Origin: Actinomycetota bacterium
GTDB lineage: Bacteria > Actinomycetota > Actinomycetes > Streptosporangiales > Streptosporangiaceae
Direction of reading: 5' to 3'
Length of the DNA stretch: 53,783 bases
NCBI GenBank assembly: GCA_027314515.1
Contig: DAHVAR010000218.1
Coordinates: forward strand, 1 to 53,783
Position numbers and translations under genes: made by a program. The number at the start of each line of letters is the position of its first letter. Position 1 is the first letter of the stretch. Positions 1 through 7,692 of this stretch are shown one piece after another. Under the pieces are notes generated by a model. It saw only the letters and a list, made by a program, of their open reading frames with translations, did no database searches and had not been told where the DNA came from.

Positions 1-146
1 CGCGACGGATACTCCGCAGATCAGCGCATTCTCGCGATCGAGAATACAGAGGTCCGACAAGTGAAGGGCGAGTTCAACAGTCGGACGCGAATACATACGG
101 TTATTGTCCACGCTGGTTCGGACATTTCACCGACGGCCGTACTATG

Positions 147-229
147 TGCCGGGAGCGGGATTCGAACCCGCACGCCCTTTCGGGCAAACGCTTTTGAGGC
201 GTCCGTGTATGCCGTTCCACCATCCCGGC
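147..229 (-). tRNA. tRNA-Leu (anticodon CAA)
   Basis: Read on the minus strand the segment folds as a class II tRNA. The acceptor stem GCCGGGA pairs with TCCCGGC and is followed by discriminator A. The anticodon stem GACGC/GCGTT encloses the loop CTCAAAA, so the anticodon is CAA, which reads the leucine codon UUG. A long variable arm (TTGCCCGAAAGGGCGT region) and a T-arm containing GGTTCGAATCC are present, as expected for tRNA-Leu. The 3' CCA is not encoded. In a GC-rich genome UUG is a rare codon, so this is probably the only tRNA reading it with an exact match. Confidence 0.93.
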
Positions 230-296
230 TTTCTCCCGTGCCACGCCCATGCATCTGGTCGATGACGGGGAGTGGCTGAGGAGGGAACCACCGACA

Positions 297-579
297 ATGT
301 ACCCGTTCAGGCAGTCTCCTGGGACGGGCAAGCGGCCGTTTCATGTCGTAGCCACCGCGGAAGAGGCGCTGGTCGTGCCTGACCTCAAGGAGGTGCTGGA
401 AGAACAGGGCTACGAGGTCTTCGGTGCGGCCGGGGACGCGAGAGTGCGGTCAATCTGGCCGTCCGCCAACGGCCGGACCTGGTGGTCCTAAACATCAAGA
501 TGCCCTCGACGGGCTGTCGGCCGCCTCGCAGGTCGCCGCGGACCGGCTCGCGCCGGTGGCGACCCGGTTCTCTGCCTGT
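297..579 (+). pseudogene. decayed PdtaR-like receiver domain (tandem paralogue of the next gene)
   Basis: An ATG behind a good ribosome binding site (GAGGAGGGA) opens a reading frame whose residues PFHVVATAEEAL..DLKEVLEEQGYEV align with PFNVVIAEDEAL..DLREMLEEEGYVV of the intact response regulator 355 bases downstream. The match continues only by changing frame: AVNLAVRQRPDLVVLNIKMP (compare RPDLVIMDVKMP) lies in a second frame, and DGLSAASQVAADRLAPV (compare DGISAAERITVNQLAPV) in a third. At least two frameshifts are therefore needed. The phosphoacceptor Asp is replaced by Asn, the acidic pair DE near the N-terminus is EE, and the ANTAR output domain is absent. I infer a former duplicate now non-functional. 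Confidence 0.8.
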
Positions 580-639
580 TGGAATACCGGGGCTCGCCTG
601 CGGAGCAGGGTGCCGAACGTCAATGTACCGGGTTTTGGA

Positions 640-645
640 TACGCT
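640..645 (+). promoter_or_regulatory. -10 box TACGCT for leaderless pdtaR
   Basis: TACGCT fits the actinobacterial TAnnnT -10 consensus and ends exactly 7 nt before the GTG start of pdtaR, where no ribosome binding site is visible. The same geometry recurs at polA, the DMT gene, cmk and the HIT gene. No convincing -35 box is visible. Confidence 0.5.
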
Positions 646-651
646 CTGCAC

Positions 652-1293
652 GTGAGCAAGAGCCCTTTTAACGTCGTGATAGCCGAGGACGAGGCGCTGA
701 TCAGGCTTGATCTGCGTGAGATGCTCGAGGAGGAGGGCTACGTCGTCGCCGGTGAGGCCGGCGACGGCGAGACCGCGGTGAAGCTGGCCGAGGAACTCCG
801 CCCCGACCTCGTGATCATGGATGTCAAGATGCCGGGCCTGGACGGCATCTCGGCGGCGGAGCGGATTACCGTGAACCAGCTAGCGCCGGTCATCATCCTC
901 ACCGCGTTCTCGCAGCGAGACCTGGTCCAGCGGGCCAGCGAGGCGGGGGCGATGGCCTACCTCATCAAGCCGTTCACGAAGGCCGACCTCGTCCCGGCCA
1001 TCGAGGTAGCGGTCAGCCGGTTTGCCGAGATAGCGGCCCTGAATGCCGAGGCGGCCAGCCTGCGCGAGCGGCTGGAGGTCCGCAAGCTGCTCGACCGGGC
1101 CAAGGGCGTGCTGCAGGACAGCCAGGGAATGACCGAGGCTCAGGCATTCCGGTGGATCCAGAAGACCTCGATGGACCGCCGCCTCACGATGCGCGCGGTG
1201 GCCGAGGAGGTTCTGGCCGAGGCGCAGCAAACTGCCGTCGAGGCGGATCACCAGGCACAGCCGGGCAACGGGGACACCAAGCCCGCTAGCTAA
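652..1293 (+). CDS. pdtaR: ANTAR-domain response regulator PdtaR
   Basis: This encodes the response regulator of the PdtaS-PdtaR two-component system, which in actinobacteria acts by RNA binding and transcription antitermination. The 213-residue protein has an N-terminal receiver domain (about residues 5-120) with the acidic pair in AEDEA, the phosphoacceptor Asp in IMDVKMP and the Lys in YLIKPF. A coiled linker (LNAEAASLRERLE) and a C-terminal ANTAR domain follow (LLDRAKGVLQ..GMTEAQAFRWIQ..SMDRR). The product closely resembles M. tuberculosis Rv1626. GTG at 652 was chosen because it gives the conserved start SPFNVVIAEDEA and sits 7 nt after a TACGCT box; the open frame further upstream runs into the decayed paralogue. 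The partner kinase PdtaS is not in the window. Confidence 0.93.
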   Translation: MSKSPFNVVIAEDEALIRLDLREMLEEEGYVVAGEAGDGETAVKLAEELRPDLVIMDVKMPGLDGISAAERITVNQLAPVIILTAFSQRDLVQRASEAGAMAYLIKPFTKADLVPAIEVAVSRFAEIAALNAEAASLRERLEVRKLLDRAKGVLQDSQGMTEAQAFRWIQKTSMDRRLTMRAVAEEVLAEAQQTAVEADHQAQPGNGDTKPAS

Positions 1294-1337
1294 GCCCGCT
1301 CCATGACGAAACTTGCCAGATAGGCCGTAGGCAAGCG

Positions 1338-1380
1338 GGCGGGGCCGACCGTGCAACCCCCGTTGCGGTCGGCGCCCGCC
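1338..1380 (+). terminator. hairpin terminator after pdtaR
   Basis: GCCGACC (1344-1350) pairs with GGTCGGC (1367-1373), and inside it GCAAC pairs with GTTGC around a C-rich loop. The stem is extended outward by GC-rich sequence. There is no U-tract, which is usual for actinobacterial terminators. A smaller stem, CTTGCC/GGCAAG, lies just upstream at 1312-1335. Confidence 0.55.
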
Positions 1381-1713
1381 GCTTGCGGCCGCCGCACGCG
1401 GGAAGCGTCGACGGTCATGAGCCGGGAAACCTTTGGTGCCATGTCGGCCTTCCCCGGGCCGGCACGTTCTCTACTCGGTCGCCTTTGCTCTGCCCACCAC
1501 GTTAGCGACGGGCGGTGGCGGCGCGCAAAGACACCGGGATTCCGCTGCCGGTATGAGAGAAACATCCCCTCGCCTGCCGGCCGGGAGCGGAAGTTACGAC
1601 CGAGTCGCGTCTGGCTTTGCGGTGCTTTGCGGCGCTCCGCGGCGCCGTCGTGGAGCCAGTCCGGCCCCCCGGCTGGCCACGGCTGCCTCCGGCCGCGCGC
1701 CCGCCGGCCCCGG
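1381..1713. other. intergenic region without a supportable gene
   Basis: This stretch of about 330 bases separates the convergent pdtaR and thioesterase genes. Open frames cross it on both strands, but none shows a recognisable protein, a ribosome binding site or conserved sequence. GC-rich inverted repeats, such as the one around 1650-1680, may end transcription from the right. Nothing else is seen. Confidence 0.5.
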
Positions 1714-2199
1714 CTAGCCGCCCGCCGCGGGCAAGCCCGCGCCGGGCACCGCCGCGCCGGTCGCCCGGTTGCCGGGAACCTGGTCCCGGTGCAGGCAACT
1801 CAGCCGCGCGGTGCACACCCGCCTGCCGTCCTCGTCGGTGATCACGATGTCGAACGTGGACATCGTGCGGCCGCCGTGCGCCAGCGTTGCGATGCCGGTG
1901 ACCAGGCCGGAACGCGCGGGCCGGTGGTGCGTCGCGTTGATCTCGATGCCCACCGTGACCCGGTCCGGCCCGGCCTGCAAGGCGGAACCGAGCGAGCCGA
2001 GCGACTCGGCGAGGACGCATGAGGCGCCGCCGTGCAGGATGCCGTACGGCTGGGTGTTGCCCTCGACGGGCATCGTCCCGACCACGCGCTGCGGCGAGGC
2101 TTCCACGATCTTGATACCCATGCGGCCGGCGAGCGTCTCGCCGCGCTGGTCGTTGAAGGCTTGCGCGATCGCCATCTCTCGGGCGGACAACTCGGGCAC
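1714..2199 (-). CDS. PaaI-family hotdog thioesterase
   Basis: A single hotdog domain of the PaaI/YdiI type, probably hydrolysing acyl- or phenylacyl-CoA thioesters in the cytoplasm. The signature NTQPYGILHGGASCVLAES contains the HGG motif and the conserved catalytic-type Asn/Gln and Glu positions. RVTVGIEINATHHRPARSG and GRTMSTFDIVITDEDGR form the hotdog sheet. Length is about 161 residues with GTG at 2199, chosen for its Shine-Dalgarno GGAGG 5 nt upstream; ATG at 2175 is an alternative. A Pro/Ala/Gly tail of about 20 residues follows the domain and overlaps a strong inverted repeat. The gene is divergent from polA; many actinobacteria carry small genes at this position. Confidence 0.85.
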   Translation of the reverse strand: MPELSAREMAIAQAFNDQRGETLAGRMGIKIVEASPQRVVGTMPVEGNTQPYGILHGGASCVLAESLGSLGSALQAGPDRVTVGIEINATHHRPARSGLVTGIATLAHGGRTMSTFDIVITDEDGRRVCTARLSCLHRDQVPGNRATGAAVPGAGLPAAGG

Positions 2200-2393
2200 C
2201 CCTACCTCCGCGTTCCCGGCTGTAAGTATCTGGACGTTAGCTGGAGCTAGCGTAGGCCGACTTTGCACTCGGAACGCGCGCTCCGAAGCGGGCATAACGG
2301 CAGATAAGGCCACTCCTGAGGGGCTGGATCGCGTGCTATGTCAGCCAGTCAACCGCGCAAGACAACGCCACCGAAACTGACAGACCCTGGCAC

Positions 2394-2399
2394 TAGGCT
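2394..2399 (+). promoter_or_regulatory. -10 box TAGGCT for leaderless polA
   Basis: TAGGCT ends 7 nt before the GTG start of polA. A purine-rich GGAG lies only 2 nt from the GTG, too close to act as a ribosome binding site, so initiation at or next to the start codon is the better reading. Confidence 0.5.
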
Positions 2400-2405
2400 T
2401 GGAGA

Positions 2406-5210
2406 GTGGTAACGAACGAAGCGGCGGACGACGAAGCGACAGCGAGCGAGGCAACGCCGGCTGACGTCGTTGCACAAGGTGAAGCGGCCGAGTCGCAGCA
2501 GGCCGGACCCGCCTGGCGCGGTCGGCTGCTCCTGCTGGACGGGCATTCACTCGCGTTCCGCGCCTTCTTCGCGCTCCCGCTGGAGAATTTCTCGACCACG
2601 ACCGGTCAGCCGACGAACGCGGTCTATGGCTTCACCTCGATGCTGATCAACGTGCTGCGCGACGAGCAGCCGACGCATGTCGCGGTGGCATTCGACCGCA
2701 GCGAGCCGACCTTCCGGCACGAGCAGTACGTGGAATACAAGGCGACGAGGAAGGAATCCCCGGCCGACTTCCGCAATCAGCTCAGCCTGATCTTCGAGGT
2801 CCTGGACGTGCTGCGCATCCCCCGGTTGTCGGTGCCGGGATACGAGGCAGACGACGTGATCGCCACGCTGGCCACTCAGGCCGAGCCCGACATGGACGTG
2901 CTGATCGTGACCGGCGACCGGGACGCGCTGCAGCTCGTCACCGACCACGTGACGGTGCTGTACACCATGCGCGGCATCAGCGAGATGGCCAGGTTCACGC
3001 CCGAGGCCGTGCAGGCGAAGTACAGTCTCTCCCCGTCGCAGTACCCGGACTTCGCCGCGCTGCGCGGGGACCCGAGCGACAACCTGCCCGGCATTCCGGG
3101 CGTGGGGGAGAAGACCGCGACCAAGTGGATTGCCGAGTTCGGCTCGCTGGCCGCTCTGGTCGACCGGGTGGACGAGGTCAAGGGCAAGGCCGGCGACGCG
3201 CTGCGCGAGCACCTGGCCCAGGTCCTGCGCAACAGCCAGCTCACCCAGCTCGTCCGCGATGTCCCGCTGGAGGCCGGGCCGCACGACCTGCGCCCGGCAC
3301 CGTGGGACCGCGAGGAGATCCACCAGCTCTTCGACACCCTGCAGTTCCGCGTGCTGCGCGACCGGCTCTACGCGACCCTGCCCGGTGGCATCGGCGTTCC
3401 CGCGGCCGGGGCCGCGGCGCCCGCCGCAGACACGGCCGGCTTCGACCTGACCGCCGTCATCCTCGGCCCGGATGAGGTAGCTGGCTGGATAGCCGGAAAC
3501 GGGCTGGTACCCGGCCGGTCTGGCCTGGCAGCCAGCGGCAGCTGGGGCCGAGGTACCGGATCGCTTACCGGACTCGCGATTGCCGCGCCGGGCGGCGCCG
3601 CGGCCTACATTGACCCCACCCAGCTGACCGAAGCCGATGACAAGGCGCTCGGCGCCTGGCTGGCTGACATCGGCCGGCCTAAGGCACTGCACGACGCCAA
3701 GGGGCCGATCCACGCTCTGGCCGCCCGCGGCCTGGAACTGCGCGGGCTGACCAGCGACACCGCGCTCGCCGCCTACCTCGCGCTGCCCGGTCAGCGTTCG
3801 TTCGACCTGGCTGACCTGGCGCTGCGGTACCTGAACCGCGAGCTGCGCGACGCCGAGCCGGCCTCCGGCCAGCTCACGCTCGACGTGGCGGGCGACTCTG
3901 AAGTGGCCGATGCGCTTGCTCAGCGTGCGCAGGCGACCGCTGAGCTGGCTGACGCGCTTGACCGCGACCTCGCCGAGCGCGGTGCGACCGAGCTGCTCGC
4001 GGCGGTCGAGCTGCCGCTGGTGGGCGTGCTGGCGGAGATGGAGCGGGCAGGCATCGCTGCCGATACCGAGCACTTCGCGGCGATGTCCGCCGAGCTCCGC
4101 GGCGAGGTGAAGGCAGCCGAGCAGGCTGCCTTCGCGGTCACCGGCCATGAGTTCAACCTCGGTTCGCCCAAGCAGCTGCAGGAAGTGCTGTTCAGTGAGC
4201 TCGGGCTGCCGAAGACCAAGCGGATCAAGACCGGCTACACGACCGACTCCGAGGCGCTGACCGGCCTTTTGGCTCAGACCGAGCATCCCGTCCTGGCGCA
4301 CCTGCTGCGCCACCGGGATGTCGCCAAGCTGAAAAGCATCGTCGACTCGCTGATCCCGATGGCGGACGCCGACGGGCGGATCCACACCACCTACAACCAG
4401 ATGATCGCGGCCACTGGCCGGCTCTCCTCGACCGATCCGAACATGCAGAACATCCCGATCCGCACCGAGGAAGGCCGGAGGATCCGGGAGGGCTTCGTCG
4501 TCGGAACCGGCTACGAGTGCCTGCTGACCGCTGATTACAGCCAGATCGAGCTACGCATCATGGCGCACCTGTCGCAGGATCAGGCGCTGGCGGCGGCGTT
4601 CTCCTCCGGCCATGATTTCCACGCTGCGACGGCCGGCCGGGTGTTCGGGGTCACTCCGCAGGAGGTGACTCCTGAGCTGCGCAGCAAGGTGAAGGCGATG
4701 AACTACGGCCTCGCGTACGGGCTGTCGGCCTACGGCCTGTCACAGCAGCTGCGGATCTCGCCGGACGAGGCCCGTAGGTACATGGACGAGTATTTCGAGC
4801 AATTCGGCGGTGTCCGCGATTACCTGAGCGACGTGGTCGCCAGGGCCAGGATGGACGGCTATACCCAGACGATGCTCGGGCGCCGCCGGTACCTGCCCGA
4901 CCTGACCTCGGACAACAGGCAGCGCCGGGAGATGGCCGAGCGGATGGCACTGAACGCCCCGATTCAGGGCTCGGCCGCCGACATCATCAAGGTCGCCATG
5001 CTCGCCGCCAGCGCCGAGCTGCGGGCTGCCGGGCTGCGCTCGAGGATGCTGCTCCAGGTGCACGACGAGTTGCTGTTCGAAGTGGCGCCGGGCGAGCTCG
5101 ATGCGGTCCGGGCACTGGTCCGGGTCGCGATGGGCGGCGCGGCGGAACTGACAGTCCCGCTGGAGGTTTCCATGGGCTGGGGCCGAAGCTGGGCAGCCGC
5201 AGCGCACTGA
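2406..5210 (+). CDS. polA: DNA polymerase I
   Basis: Repair and Okazaki-fragment-processing polymerase of 934 residues. The order is: disordered acidic N-terminus (1-35), 5'-3' exonuclease/flap domain (about 38-330, with LLLLDGHSLAFRAF, DRDALQL and GDPSDNLPGIPGVGEKTA), a 3'-5' exonuclease-like domain (about 345-530), and the family A polymerase domain. Motif A is DYSQIELR with catalytic D710. Motif B is RSKVKAMNYGLAYG, and motif C is VHDELLFE with D887. The proofreading domain lacks the DxE and later acidic metal ligands, so it is probably inactive, as known for mycobacterial PolI. Motif B has Tyr (Y767) where E. coli has Phe762; in this family that substitution relaxes discrimination against dideoxynucleotides. 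Start GTG 2406 is taken from the leaderless promoter. Confidence 0.97.
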   Translation: MVTNEAADDEATASEATPADVVAQGEAAESQQAGPAWRGRLLLLDGHSLAFRAFFALPLENFSTTTGQPTNAVYGFTSMLINVLRDEQPTHVAVAFDRSEPTFRHEQYVEYKATRKESPADFRNQLSLIFEVLDVLRIPRLSVPGYEADDVIATLATQAEPDMDVLIVTGDRDALQLVTDHVTVLYTMRGISEMARFTPEAVQAKYSLSPSQYPDFAALRGDPSDNLPGIPGVGEKTATKWIAEFGSLAALVDRVDEVKGKAGDALREHLAQVLRNSQLTQLVRDVPLEAGPHDLRPAPWDREEIHQLFDTLQFRVLRDRLYATLPGGIGVPAAGAAAPAADTAGFDLTAVILGPDEVAGWIAGNGLVPGRSGLAASGSWGRGTGSLTGLAIAAPGGAAAYIDPTQLTEADDKALGAWLADIGRPKALHDAKGPIHALAARGLELRGLTSDTALAAYLALPGQRSFDLADLALRYLNRELRDAEPASGQLTLDVAGDSEVADALAQRAQATAELADALDRDLAERGATELLAAVELPLVGVLAEMERAGIAADTEHFAAMSAELRGEVKAAEQAAFAVTGHEFNLGSPKQLQEVLFSELGLPKTKRIKTGYTTDSEALTGLLAQTEHPVLAHLLRHRDVAKLKSIVDSLIPMADADGRIHTTYNQMIAATGRLSSTDPNMQNIPIRTEEGRRIREGFVVGTGYECLLTADYSQIELRIMAHLSQDQALAAAFSSGHDFHAATAGRVFGVTPQEVTPELRSKVKAMNYGLAYGLSAYGLSQQLRISPDEARRYMDEYFEQFGGVRDYLSDVVARARMDGYTQTMLGRRRYLPDLTSDNRQRREMAERMALNAPIQGSAADIIKVAMLAASAELRAAGLRSRMLLQVHDELLFEVAPGELDAVRALVRVAMGGAAELTVPLEVSMGWGRSWAAAAH

Positions 5211-5242
5211 GCCGGCCGGGGTCATGCCGCAAAGGCCGCGCT

Positions 5243-5258
5243 CCGGGATGTTTCCCGG
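5243..5258 (+). terminator. hairpin between polA and the acylase gene
   Basis: CCGGGA and TCCCGG form a perfect 6-bp stem with a TGTT loop, 33 bases after the polA stop and 12 bases before the next ATG. It could end polA transcripts or fold over the start of the next gene; the sequence does not decide. Confidence 0.35.
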
Positions 5259-5270
5259 GATGCTTGCCTC

Positions 5271-7454
5271 ATGGAGTTCGCGCTGCGCGGGCTGGACGGC
5301 CCGGTGGAGGTGCTGCGGGACCGGTATGGCGTACCGCACTGCTGGGCGGTCAGTGAGCACGACGCGTTCTTTGCGCAGGGCTACGTGCACGCCGCGGACC
5401 GGCTCTGGCAACTCGACTACGACCGCTGCCGGGGCCTCGGACGGTCGGCTGAGCTGATCGGCCCGGCGGGCGTGACCGGGGATGCGCTTAGCCGGCGGGT
5501 TGACCTCGCGGGCGGAGCGCGCCGCGATCTCGCCCGGCTGTCGGCCCCGGCGCGTGACATGCTCACCGCCTACACCGCTGGCGTCAACGCGCTGATCGGC
5601 CAGCATCGTGAGGCATCGCGGCGTGGCGGCGCGCTGCCTGCCGAGTTCGGGCCGTACGGCGGGCCGTCAGCCGGCCAGTGGTCAGCCGGCCAGTGGTCAG
5701 GCGGCCAGTCGCCCGAGCCGTGGGAACCGTGGCACAGCCTGCTGGTGTACCGGGTTCGCCACCTGACGATGGGTTCGGCGTCGGGCAAGCTCTGGCGGGC
5801 GGTCGTCGCCCAGGTCCTGGGCCCGGCGGCGGCCAGGGCGATGGCGTCCGGCCGGGCTGGCTGGCAGCTGGCCTGCGTGCCGGCGGGCGAGCGGTGCGAC
5901 GGCGCGGTGCCGGCCTGGGCCGGTCTTGACGACGGCGGCAGCAACAACTGGGCGCTGGCTGGTTCCCGCACCGCGTCCGGGCTGCCGCTGCTCGCCGGAG
6001 ACCCGCACCGGGCGCTGGAGATGCCGAACGTCTACGTGCAGGGGCATATCGCCGGGCCGACGTTCGACGTGCTCGGTATCTCGATCCCGGGCGTTCCCGG
6101 CTTTCCGCACTTCGGTCACAACGACCGGGTCGCCTGGTGCATCACCCATGCGATGGCCGACGATCAGGATCTCTACCACTTCCCTGCCGGGACGCTCGAT
6201 GGGCCGGCGCACGCCGAGTTCATCGCGGTGCGCGGCAGCGACCCGGTCCCGGTCGAAGTCCGGGCGACCGATCGCGGCCCGCTGGTCACCGACGATCTCG
6301 CCCTCGCCTGGGCAGCCACAGCCGAGCCGAACACCGGCTTCGACGCGCTGCCAGCCATGCTGGCGGCCCGGTCGGTGGGCGATCTGTTCGACACCATGCG
6401 GTCCTGGGTCGACCCCGCCAACAACCTGCTCGCGGCCGACACTGACGGCAGCATCGGCTACCTGACCCGCGGCCGCATTCCGGTGCGGGCCCGGCCGGAA
6501 GCCGCCTGGCTGCCGGTGCCGGCCGGCGATCAGTCGTTCGGCTGGCGCGGTTACGTCGAGTTCGGCGACCTGCCGCAAGCGCGGGATCCGGCAGGCGGCT
6601 TCCTGTTCAGCGCCAACAACCGCATCCTGGCTGCCGACTCGGGTCCCTACCTGGGGCTGGACGTCGCGCCGCCGTGGCGGGCGAGCCGGATCGCGGACAC
6701 CGTCTCGGCGCTGTCCGGCGCGACGGTGGCGGACATGGAGGCGCTGCACCGGGATGTGGTGTCGATGCCGGCCCGGCGGATCAGCCGCCTGCTCGGCGAC
6801 TGGGCCCCGCTGGCCGGGTGGGATGGCCAGATGGCGGCGGACTCCACCGCCGCCGCGGCGTACTCGGTGCTGCGGCGCGAGCTCGCGCTGCTGGTCCTGG
6901 AGCGCTCCGGGCTGGCGGAGGTCACCAGCCACCGGTGGAACCGGCTGCTGCCTGGCATCCGGGCCGAGTCGGTGATCTGGCGGGTAGCCGGGGATCACCT
7001 GGAGGCCGGCGATGAGTCGCTGCTGGGCGGCTGGTCCTGGCGGCAGGCGCTGACCGAGGCGATCGGCAGGGCAGAACGGACCTGGGGCGGCGAGCCGTGG
7101 GGGGAGCTGCACGCGACCGGCCAGCGGCACCCGCTCGGCCAGGCCGGGCTCGACCCGACGCCTGTGCCCTACGGCGGCGACATGGATACCGTCCAGGCAA
7201 GCTCCTACCTCCCGATAGAGGGCCTGCGCACGGTGACGGGGTCAGTCGCCCGGTATGCCTTCGACCTGGCCGACTGGGACTCCTCCGGCTGGGTAGTCCC
7301 GCTCGGCGCTGCCGGTGAGCCGGGCGCTAGGCACGCTTTCGACCAGCAGGATGCGTGGCGTGCTGGCCAGCTGGTGCCAGCGCCGTACTCTCGCCGGGCC
7401 GTTGAGGCGGTGGCAGTGGTGCAGGTTCTGCTGCGGCCCGCCGGCCGTCCCTGA
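5271..7454 (+). CDS. penicillin acylase family N-terminal nucleophile hydrolase
   Basis: A 727-residue Ntn-hydrolase related to penicillin and acyl-homoserine-lactone acylases. The family is made as a precursor that cleaves itself before a Ser, which becomes the N-terminal nucleophile of the beta subunit. Here that residue is S224 in GGSNNWALAGSRT, followed by the usual GDPHRALEMPNVYVQGHIAG. The alpha part begins RDRYGVPHCWAVSEHDAFFAQGYVHAADRLWQLD. No signal peptide is visible, whereas many family members are exported, so the product may be cytoplasmic. A short SAGQW/SGGQ repeat near residue 130 is low complexity. The start has no clear ribosome binding site. The substrate cannot be read from the sequence; amide bonds of acylated amino compounds are the family norm. 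Confidence 0.88.
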   Translation: MEFALRGLDGPVEVLRDRYGVPHCWAVSEHDAFFAQGYVHAADRLWQLDYDRCRGLGRSAELIGPAGVTGDALSRRVDLAGGARRDLARLSAPARDMLTAYTAGVNALIGQHREASRRGGALPAEFGPYGGPSAGQWSAGQWSGGQSPEPWEPWHSLLVYRVRHLTMGSASGKLWRAVVAQVLGPAAARAMASGRAGWQLACVPAGERCDGAVPAWAGLDDGGSNNWALAGSRTASGLPLLAGDPHRALEMPNVYVQGHIAGPTFDVLGISIPGVPGFPHFGHNDRVAWCITHAMADDQDLYHFPAGTLDGPAHAEFIAVRGSDPVPVEVRATDRGPLVTDDLALAWAATAEPNTGFDALPAMLAARSVGDLFDTMRSWVDPANNLLAADTDGSIGYLTRGRIPVRARPEAAWLPVPAGDQSFGWRGYVEFGDLPQARDPAGGFLFSANNRILAADSGPYLGLDVAPPWRASRIADTVSALSGATVADMEALHRDVVSMPARRISRLLGDWAPLAGWDGQMAADSTAAAAYSVLRRELALLVLERSGLAEVTSHRWNRLLPGIRAESVIWRVAGDHLEAGDESLLGGWSWRQALTEAIGRAERTWGGEPWGELHATGQRHPLGQAGLDPTPVPYGGDMDTVQASSYLPIEGLRTVTGSVARYAFDLADWDSSGWVVPLGAAGEPGARHAFDQQDAWRAGQLVPAPYSRRAVEAVAVVQVLLRPAGRP

Positions 7455-7621
7455 GCTCCGGCCGGGGCCGGCCGATTGACCGCACGGCCAGGCTTTCATA
7501 TGCTGGTCTCTGCACTGTGTTCTGGTGCAGTCCGCCAATGGTCAGGCAGCCCGCGGGGCAGTCTTACTGCAGGCCGCGGCCGGTCATGCTGACCAGGCAT
7601 GCCACCCAAGCCAAGGCCGTG

Positions 7622-7649
7622 TTTGTCGGACCGCCGAGCACGGTACTGT
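7622..7649 (+). promoter_or_regulatory. putative rpsA promoter
   Basis: TTTGTC (7622-7627) and TACTGT (7644-7649) are separated by 16 bases. They lie about 45-70 bases before rpsA in a 238-base gap that contains no supportable gene. Transcripts would carry a leader of roughly 35-40 nt. Confidence 0.35.
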
Positions 7650-7692
7650 CCAGCAAATCCAATCCCTGTCCGTATCCGGAGTCCACCTACAC

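Noticed and set aside
2547-4385. Long open frame of 612 codons antisense to polA
   Set aside because: Its composition is a GC-codon shadow (many His, Gln, Arg and Val), it has no homology, and polA is unmistakable on the other strand.
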